Below, piece after piece: positions 47,301 through 57,300 of a DNA stretch of 64,000 nt (positions are counted from its first letter, which is position 1; every line of letters starts with the position of its first letter). The notes beneath the pieces were generated by a model that saw only the letters and a list, made by a program, of their open reading frames with translations, did not search any database and was not told the DNA's origin. The position numbers and the translations under genes were made by a program. Source of the stretch: Hippasteria phrygiana (taxonomy: Eukaryota > Echinodermata > Asteroidea > Valvatida > Goniasteridae); assembly GCA_037893225.1 (NCBI GenBank), contig JAZGUH010000053.1, positions 930,001 through 994,000 of the forward strand, read 5' to 3'.

Positions 47301-50300
47301 ACCGCCAGACCATTGTTTTCAAAACACAGCCAGACGGTTTGGGTCTTTCGAGTCAGAACAGAGTTGGAAATGGATCGAATTGTCTTTATTTATTTATTTA
47401 ACCGGATATTGACTCCGGCATTCGGATAACCGGGTACCTGGCACAGGCCTAGTCGAAACATTACACGTGTAGCAAAAATGCTGGCGCTGCGTTGAGTAGT
47501 GTGAAAAGGCAGCGTAATTGACCCGTGTTGACATTTTAAGAAGTCTACACGGGTCGGACCCGTGTAGATTTCAACACGGGTCGAACGTACATAGTGTGAA
47601 AAGGCCTAATGAGATTTCATTTTTTGGAGTTGTGGGACAAAAAAGTAGGAAAAAGTAGGAATTTCAAGTAAAAAGTAGGAAAAGTAGGAGCAAGTTGAAA
47701 AAAAATTAGGAAAAGTAGGAAAACTTAAAAACCCGCAAGCTTCAAATACAGAAATCTGTAACAAAAACTAGAGATGGATTTTCTTGAGAAAATTAAGACT
47801 AATCTGAGTTTTTGAACTAACCATTTCATCCGCCAGAATGCCGTTGACTCCTTCTTTGTGTATCAGGGCCAGCCAGTTGAGTCCAATCATCTGATAAGGC
47901 TTGAGGACGAGTCTGGGAACAAGATACATGTATAAACAGATTAAAGAGTCAATTATGAGCAAGTTCAGTCACGGATCGTTGGTGGGCTGATAGACAACGC
48001 GAATGCACTGCGACATTAAAGCCCAATGATTCTATTTGAACTATTTATCTAGTTTGATACCTTCCTCGGGTCTACTCGCACCAGTGGGACACCAATCAAT
48101 TTAGCAGTGATGTCATGATTCATGTTTACTCTCGTTAGGTTAAAGTTAAAAAAAACATGGAGCCACTTACAAGTATCCCTCACTGACCTGTGTCAACATG
48201 GCAGATGGGTACATGCATGTACAGCCAAGTATGACTCCCTTCACATTGCGGAGGGAGTCTAGAATATAAAGCTACTGGAAGTAGCCGAAACAAATTAGAA
48301 AAAAAATTACAATATTTTTACCTCACTGTAGACACTAATTTCACACCCATTATACTCTTTGTGTCCTTATCTATCCGTCCTAGAGGTTCACGAATTCCTT
48401 ATGCTTCGATGGCCGACAATTTTTAGGAAAATGAACTCAAAAGCAATGTTAAACAGTTTCATACCGAGTATGTACATGTACATACGTATGTGTGTACGTG
48501 CACTATCTCCGAGGACAAGAGAAGAAAGGAAACACAAAGAAACCTTTCAGTCCTCGAACGTAGAGTCTTTTGTTGAAATCGGTCCTCGAACATAAGGATA
48601 CGTGCTTAGTCTATGGGGGTTGGTTATATTAAAGGAACAATAGGAAACACAAAGCATTGTCCTCGGACGTATTGGGGAAGTACGACTGTGTGCATGCATG
48701 CAGCAGCATCGGAGGTCGCGTGCGTGCGCGTACACGGACATTCGTGTGCCCCATGTAAACTCGGTATGAAACTGATGAAAAGAGTCTACAAGTTTAAAGG
48801 GACACATTGCTTTGGATTTTGCGATTTGGGCTATAAAACTGAAATGGATATGGTTGGGAAGCTTTTTTTAAAGTAGAATATAAAGATTCACATAACTATC
48901 CCTTCAAATTGCGTGGTTTTTGTTTAATTTCGTGACAAATAACGGTCCGCCATTTTGTAGAACCAAATTTTTGACTCCACAAAATGGCGGACCGTGTTCA
49001 CCAGTCGTATTTCCAGTCGCATCTGGTTGAAGTACGTTCTGTTGATCCATTTTGATGTACTGTGGCACGGCGCGCAGCACTCACTGGCGATATGTGTCGC
49101 GAGGTAGAGAATTCTGATGTTCACAAGGCCACTGGCTGCGGCGCCAGCCTAAAGACTCTAACAGCGTATTTTGCACATTATTTAGACGGTGGTATTTAGT
49201 ACTAGAAATGAGTCTATGTTTCGCGGGTCAGATGTCAGGGGTAAGACGCCAATTTTTTGTTTTGTAATCACTACTCACTAATTACAACACATTATACGTG
49301 TTTTTTGCATGAACAACTCTTATAAAAGATAAGGAACATTTCCGAACAGCAAAATTTCATGACATTTGAAGGCAATGTGTCCCTTTAACGTTGCTTTTGA
49401 GTTTATTTTCCTGAAAAACGTCGGCCAGCGTAGCATATGGAATTCCTGAACCTACCGGACAGATACATTGTAGATAAGAACACAATGAGTATGTGTGGGC
49501 ATGAAATTAGCTTCTACAACGAGTTAAAATGTAAACAAAATCCTGTTAAAGTTTTGAGTCAAATACTGCAAAATCTCATACCAGGACAGCAGTCGTAGTG
49601 CAACGAAGACATCGTCCAACCTGGGCTATGGGAGACTTATGAAATGCTGCTGCCAGCAGACATACCGGTCCTTTTTGCTAGGTCTGGGCCTGAGCGCGTA
49701 GTTCTGAGCATACGCACGACTGGTGAGAACAATGGAAAAGGACCAGTATGTCTGCTGCCACCAGTGTCTCAAAAAGTCTCCCATTCAATGAAGTTTCTGA
49801 TGAAAATTCAGTTGGGGGAGGGCAGAACTAGAGACAACTTGATTAACAATGTCAGAGTGACGTGGTACATTCAAGTTAAGTGAAGTATTGAGTGGCACTG
49901 CACATCTGTCATTACTTGAGGAATTATTAGCTACTGACTGCTCTGTAGGCTGGTTCCAGATGGCCTATTAACCCCTTGGTCCGGCTGTTATTAATAGCAT
50001 AACACAAACAATAGGCACCACACTGAATAGAGTGGTCCTATTTATCTAACTTTGAGCCCCCCTTACATGTGAATGAAAGCTTTGTTTAAAAAAACTCCAT
50101 CTATTCATTACACTCCCATTCAAGAATAATATAGTTGAAACATGAATGGATTGAGTACGTGCAGGAATGCACCTATAGACATCAACCAGCCAGGTGGTCT
50201 ATTTCAAACCGTGGCTATGGCTGTCGTCCGTATTCAAGAGATTACATGTGGTTGACTAGACAGGGTTCCGGCAAGGTCAGCCCAACAATTGTTAAAACAG

Positions 50301-53300
50301 TAGTTAAATTTCCTGCAAACCTTGCTTTGTTTGTTCGATAATGGTATGAATAATGTGTATGGATCCATATTTCCTAAGCTGCCATTTGTAAGGGGATTAA
50401 AAGACTAAGATATGATATTCAGTCTTTAATGATTTGTTTTATGAGTGGAAAAGTTATACAACACTCTTATGACTAACTAGGGTAAAACTTTGCATAGGCT
50501 TTCGCAGCAACACATCAGGGATGCCAGTGGGTCTTGGCTGCAGGGCCGGAAATAAATTGCGTGTCCGGAATCTGGGCCACGCTACAATTACATACATGTA
50601 TGCGTATACCTACATGTACATGTACATTGTACATTGTACAAATAAACTTTGCCCAATTTTTTGGACGCTGCCTTCTGCTTTATTTTTTACTAAGTGCTCA
50701 ATTGATTTTTTTCAACGAGAATGTTTCCAAAGCGAACGTAGATCTATCGTACAACAATGAACAGTACTAGTATACGCAACCACATCGTACATTGTAGATG
50801 TTCAATACGCTATGCATAATCATTTCAACTTCCATTTTTAAAACGATCCCTGCTGTTGTTATTCCGCCATGTTGTATACACGCTGCACACGTGGTACGCA
50901 TGCTCGCGAAACAATTTGATGCACGAACATAACTGGTTCCCTGCTTCGACTGCGTAAAGTAAATAGAAGTTACATAGGAATCGACGAAATCAGCAATCTC
51001 TGTGGAACTAAACTTGACCAAGTCGTCGACTGATTGCATTTTGTTCTGCACGCTCATTGTGTGTACGCACAAGTGGTACGCAACGTACACAAAAATTTTG
51101 ACTGTTCCTCACAGACTGAAATTTACCAGTTGCATGTACATAGTATGTAAGTCTAGTGTCCACTGCATACGTATTCAGGACGCTGCTTATACAGTGCCCC
51201 GCGCTGTGTAAATCGAATCGTTGTACACGTGTATTGCGGCATGAAGGTAGGAAAGCGCTGCATGCATGGTCTTACGGTAATTTGTATTAATATTGTCGTT
51301 CCGGCACACAAATGCCGAAGGCCGGAGGTTTTCCCCAAAAATATGAGAAAGCCAGAATTCCAGCAATTGCCGGAAGTCTGGTATCCCTGAACAAATACTT
51401 CATCAGATGCAATAAAAAAACATCAGGAAAGGTGTATATAGACTGACATTAAGGTGGCCCCAAGTCAGTGCTGTAGGGTTATGAGAAACCACGATCCATA
51501 TTCAACCTTCTACCAAGATAGTCCAGTCTGTGGATTATCTTTTGTTCAGCCTGTCCATCCTTGTTTTGAATTCCTTCTGTTGTAGTACAGCAACTCTTAA
51601 CTGACTTAAGCCATGTGTGCATTGGACTTTTTTTGGGTAAAACATATGGAGACTGTTGTCAACTTGACCAAATCAAGTCCAGTGCGGACAGCCGTTAAAC
51701 TTTCAAAATTGTCAAAGTGTCAATTTATCCCTCTGTAGCAGGAACTTTTACAGGGCTAACCACGTAGTGGAAGAGTTATGTGGCCAGTTTTACGTTCCTG
51801 GAAGTCCTGTGCGGACAGCCACTGTAATGTAAAATGTGTATTTTGATCACTGCAAAGTTTACCTAATCCAAGTGCAGACGCACGGAAGAATAACCGCAGC
51901 AGAAAGTTAGAGATGATGTTGATTGCTGAGAGAAGTCTGTGTCATTTTATAGTTTTATGAAGTCCCCTTAAGCCTGCTGGTACCATTTGTCTAAAAGTTG
52001 TCGCTGCGGGCAGCAAACAAATCTGATGTCGTAGGACGTACCCCACTTTTGTGTCAAGTGCTAGACACAAAAGGGGAGTTCTGACTTGAAAATTAATTAG
52101 AAATTAAATTTTTCAAGTGGCCTCTTTAAAAGGAAAAGTCACTTACTTGTCTGCTAAGAGTACAGGCTGCTGTGTGATCTGTCCATCTTCTGTCTTCTCT
52201 GTCTCAGTCTCCCCACTGGTATCAGCAAGGAGCTGCTTGCATACGATAGTCTGGATGTTATCAGCGATCTTAGCACAATTATTCATGAGTGTTGTCATGA
52301 CTTGCTGGCTCTGGAAGACCTCACTGCAGTTCCAGATTAGGGTGGTGTTTAGACCCTTCGTGCTCTCAAACTTGGTGATCTGTAGGGCAACCAATGACCT
52401 GGTTAAAAAAGAGTTCACTCTGAATAGGATGTAATTTGGGATTAGATATTTAAGATGTTAAAGGTAGTTATACAACATTTGCAAACATCAAAAAGACAAA
52501 TTACCAAATTATGAAATACCTTACTTGATTGTAAGTAAATAATAGTCTCAAGCATCCTGTAAAATAATGGCAACCTGGAGTGCTGTCTTTTTTAAGAAGT
52601 CAAATTTTTGTGTCAATTTCCAGTGCTTGTCGGCCGACAATTGTTGGAAATAATCTAGTTCCCCGACCTGATTAATTCCCTGACATCTATAAACTGCTCT
52701 GTTTTGTCTACAGTAGGGTCAGGGAACCAGACTACTAGATGTAGAACATATTTTTTTTCTCTATTTTCGCAGCATCCATGCACATAAAACTTTAAACAGG
52801 TCAGTGTTACAGTATTTGCTATAAAGATCATTATGAGTACATGTAACGTTCTGATATAAACAAGAAACCAAACTAAAACCTGCCTTTTTGCAGTAATTAA
52901 GGGTTTTACGGACGGGAACAATAAACCTCCCTCTACAAAAAGTTACTGTCGACAAAAAGTGGCATTTGACACTGCCGTAACCTTTCTATTAATATAGTCA
53001 TCAGAGTCATATCTGTACATGCATATTATATATTTTTTTAAATATTCAAACTGGTAAAAAGATATTCGAATATTCGGTTGGCGATCGAATATTCGGTATA
53101 TTCGGGACAGCCCTAGTTGTCCGACTCCTATTCCAGTTTCCTTTGGGAAAACTCCTGTAGGGAAAAGTACGCTCTCTAAACTCCATGTGTCCGGGCTGTT
53201 GTTGCTAGTATTCCAAGATTGGGGCTGTTCAACCAAGCGTAAACGCAAACAATAGGCACCACACTGAATGTGAATCCAAGCTTTACTTGAAAAAGCTCTA

Positions 53301-54269
53301 TCAATTCATTACACTCCCATTCAAGAAAAATATAGTTCTAAAATGAATGGATTGTGTAAGTGCAGGAATGCCGTGGCTATGGCAGTCCTACGTATGCAGG
53401 AGGTTAAAGAAATATATATTCCTCAAACAAGCCTGAAGGCTAACTACCAAATGTTTGTACTGCCACGTGACTAGGCTAGATAGAGTTTTGCATTATCTAC
53501 CATTTGTGCTGAAGTCAAAACAAACTGCAGTGCCTGTGGAAGCAACTTGTAAATGGGAAAGATTACATCATAATCCTATTGCACCATAGGGTATCAGAGT
53601 GTGACGTCACTTGTCATTGTTCTGGTTCACGCGCTGCTTTTACACATAATTGTGCATGTGAAACAGATATGAGTGTTACACCCCAGTACTCTACACTTTT
53701 GGCATGAAGAGCCCCTCCTCCGAATTGAGTGGTTCGATCATATCAATAGTTACGTAACTGAACTCAAAGTTAACATGGAGACAAGACATACACCTCTGAA
53801 CAGTATGTTTGTGAGGAATGAGGGAGACTGACCAGATCATCGTAGTCTTCATACGGTCTGATGGCCACAATCTTCTTGACCTTGACTTTAGAGCAGTGAC
53901 TGATACTGAGTAACCCCTCTGGTGTTGCATCATTGAAGAAAGACAAGATGAGTTGATTCATCTTAGCCTGCTTGCCACCCTTCCTACCTGCAAGGTGAAC
54001 GTGGTAACGCATCAATCATGTGATGTACATTATTAACCTTAACCTACAGTACCTGAATCCATCAAAATCCATACCCCTGTTTTGGAGGATTTTAGCGGAT
54101 TCAGGATATTTTCTAGTAAAGTTACCCAAGGGGATAGGGTTAATGACAGGTTCTAAAATGTGCTGATGACAAGCCATACAAGTACATGGCAATTGAAAAT
54201 TAACACCGTGAATAGGAAATTTTGTGAAAAGAATTTGCAGTTGTGTTGGCATTCGCATGCAACCCCCCC

Positions 54270-54300
<31 letters not shown>

Positions 54301-57300
54301 CAAATTCAAGTGGGAAATTATTTTCACACTTGAGAAAAGGTGTGAACATTTTTTTCCACTTGTTTGAAAAGGCACGAAAATGGGAATTTTTGCACATTTT
54401 AGGAAATGAAAATGAATTGCCTGGGAAGAGAAAATGGGTGAAGAGAAATTTCCATTCCAAGGTTGACTTTCAAATGCAATTGCAAGTGGACATGCCAATA
54501 AATGCCAATAACTCACCAACTTGCAATCAATTTTAAATTTTCCATGCACTTTAAAAATGATTCAAGCAGATTGTCTTAACAATTATAAATCACCCACATA
54601 ATGTCCATATTCAACAGGATGTCAAACTGAGTGATACATCAAAATGAAGAGCCCAATATACTCTTTCCAATGCAAGCCAAAAACTTCCCAGTAAAAAAAT
54701 GACCTTAAGACCCATTCGTAGGATCTTGTCACATATGTGACCCACTCTACAAAAAAAGGTATGTCACTACATGTATGTGAAAACACACACAGGGCTGTTC
54801 TATCATGTGAAGCGGGTGAACAAAATACATTATGGAAGTCACCACAACATCGTGAGATCGAGGCCACCGGGATCGGGCCCGCCAAGATTGAGCTCCGGTC
54901 CGCGCTGCGGGATTGAGCTCAGATCGGCCCAACGAGATCGCGAATTGCGTATTGGGGCCGGCAAGATCGGGGCCGGCAAGATCGGGGCCGGCAAGATCGG
55001 GGCCGGCAAGATCGGGGCCGGCAAGATCGGGGCCGAGTTTACAAGGCTACACTCGTTGAGTAGTTCAAGTACTAATGTTACAACATTTATCTTAAGTTGG
55101 CTTCTTTTCGGCATTCCAGAAATACAAGAGTTTGTTTCTATTCTGGCATTGTTGATTAGTAACAGCTGATTATCCTTATAATTAATATTATGGACGATCA
55201 CACGTGAGCTGTCAAAAAACGATCGTATTGCATGTACATGTACGTTATGCATGCACTAGTCTTGTACACAGACATTGTACATGTACAATGCATGCAATGC
55301 GCATGCGCCGCACCTGTTTTAGTCTTTTCACAAGACAAAAGTTCGCAACGCGTTGGCCACGTGTACGTGCATTGTACACTGTGAATAATACGGTGGCATT
55401 CAGTGCGGTTGCTTGCACTGCACCAAGGCTACACCCACCACAATGCAACGCGCACGTGCGGGTTTTACTGAATCTTTTATCTAGACGAAGTTCGCTACGC
55501 TCTCGCTAAGCTCTCGCTGCGTGTACGTACATTGTACATTGTGAATAAGACGGTGGCATTCAGTGCGGTTGTTTGCACTTGACCAAGACTAGACTACTCA
55601 TCAATGGTTTGTACGTGTACATGCACGTTAGTAAATTTCAGCACGTAAAACCAGATATGAATAATTAATGAGCATATTCTACCTCCGATTTTCTCAACAG
55701 ATTCACATTGGTTGACTTTTGACAGCAAAAAAACCCCCGAAATTCCGGGAAAAAACGCAAAAATAACATCCCTGAAAAAGCCATAGGGGTCAAACCTACA
55801 CCAAATTAAAATTCAACTACATGTATGTATATAACTCATTTTTTCAAATTTTGCGACATTTTTGTCGAGCTGGTCACACATGGGGAAATATTTAGGTTCA
55901 TTTTTTTCACTTGTCCTGTATGCAACTACATGTACCTAGGCACAGGGGGAGTAAATTGACACAGTAGGATGGCAATGGAATATCAGACATTGTACCCACC
56001 TGTGATTTTCCTTGACTTTTCATTCTGAGAGATATCACTACTCACAGAGAAGGTCTCATCTTCACTGCTTGTCACATCTTTATCTGGACATCTCCGTTTC
56101 ACTGTACCAGTATTACTATGCTGACTTGGCCTTGTCATCTTGAAAAAGCCAAAAGATGTCCAAATGTTCATGTATTGTTTATGAGTTGAGTTTAATAGAA
56201 GTAAATGGTTTATCATGTATGTAAATTGTCATCATGCTACCACTATCCCATCCCTGCGCTGTTACATTGAAACAACTACATGCATTGTTCATATGATATG
56301 CTGGATAAAGGCTACATTCTTGGACGTGATAGGAAGAAGAAAGAAATGTTTATCTTTCCACATATTGTGGCAATGGAATATCAGACATACATGTATACGT
56401 TGCATTGTGAATGGAACATTCAATCTGTCACCTCATGAAATTATTCTTACCATCGCACTCATAAACATTCATTATTTGTATAATATCACACTGTCATTTG
56501 CCATGGATCGACTAATCAGGATCGAGGATTCAAGTTTGCTTGAAGATTATGTGTTTTTTTTACCCACCTTTGGAAAATATGATGTCATTTTTGACTTGGA
56601 TAGCCACTGTTGGCTGTTCTCCTTGTCGGTCCCTTGTTCAATCTTGCGACGCTTTTTCCTACGAACTCTCTTTCCTTGTAATGAATCTTTGTGGTCTAGT
56701 CAAAGGAAAAAAATCAGAAAACACATAAAGACACCGATACAGTTTTGACAAGAAAAAGCAAACTGTTAGTTTTGTATTTAATATTAAAAATTAATTTGGG
56801 CATTTTTCGCAAACAGTTCCTTCAAGCATTCAATTCAAATTTGGCATCGGCTGTTTGACCAGAATATATGAAAAGGGCCATTTGTTGCAGAGCTGTATGA
56901 TGGATGATCTTACTCTGGGTCCGAGGCCTATCCAGCCCTGGTATGGCACAGCGATGTATCTGACACAGTAAACTTGTTGATTGTTTTGCCACACAATTGT
57001 CACATCTTTGGTAACTCATAGTCAGACTTGGAGCAGTGTCATGACAACTAATGACTTGGATTCTGACTTGGCCCATTGAAAAAGACCACCTGGCTGGTTG
57101 TCATCTATATGCACATTCCTGTGTGTAATCAATCCATTGTTTGCCTATTGTGTTACGCTTGGCTGCACAAGGCCGTATTGGCATACTAGCAACCATTAAT
57201 AACAGACGGACAAAATGGGTTGGTCTTGGCATTGGGACATGCCGACAAAATTCTTAATATTCCAATATTAAAAAACGTTAAGAAATCTTACTAAAATAAT

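Larger units (their letters stand above)
48411..49430. mobile_element. Nested inverted-repeat complex
   Basis: Outer arms of about 40-45 bases: 'TGGCCGACAATTTTTAGG' with 'AACTCAAAAGCAATGTTAAA' near 48411-48455, inverted at 49387-49430. A second pair is 'CAGTTTCATACCGAGT' (about 48459), inverted near 48757-48773. Inside lie family Y copy 3 and the 587-bp TTAA element. Confidence 0.7.
54736..55878. mobile_element. TIR element family U, copy 2 (expanded, opposite orientation)
   Basis: The left end TGTGACCCACTCTACAAAAA corresponds to the right end of copy 1. The right end (inverse TGTGACCAGCTCGACAAAAA) corresponds to copy 1's left end, including 'GTCGCAAAATTTGAAAAA'. The ~970-bp interior is unrelated to copy 1 and holds the 15-bp tandem and a 65-bp direct repeat. 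Confidence 0.75.

Noticed and set aside
54771..55169. Frame with five GAGKI repeats
   Set aside because: Reads through the 15-bp tandem array; not supported by splicing or composition elsewhere.
55983..56216. ATG at 56138 as the SMARCAD1-like start codon
   Set aside because: A good acceptor lies directly before it, and two upstream exons join in matching phase, so it is read as an internal Met.
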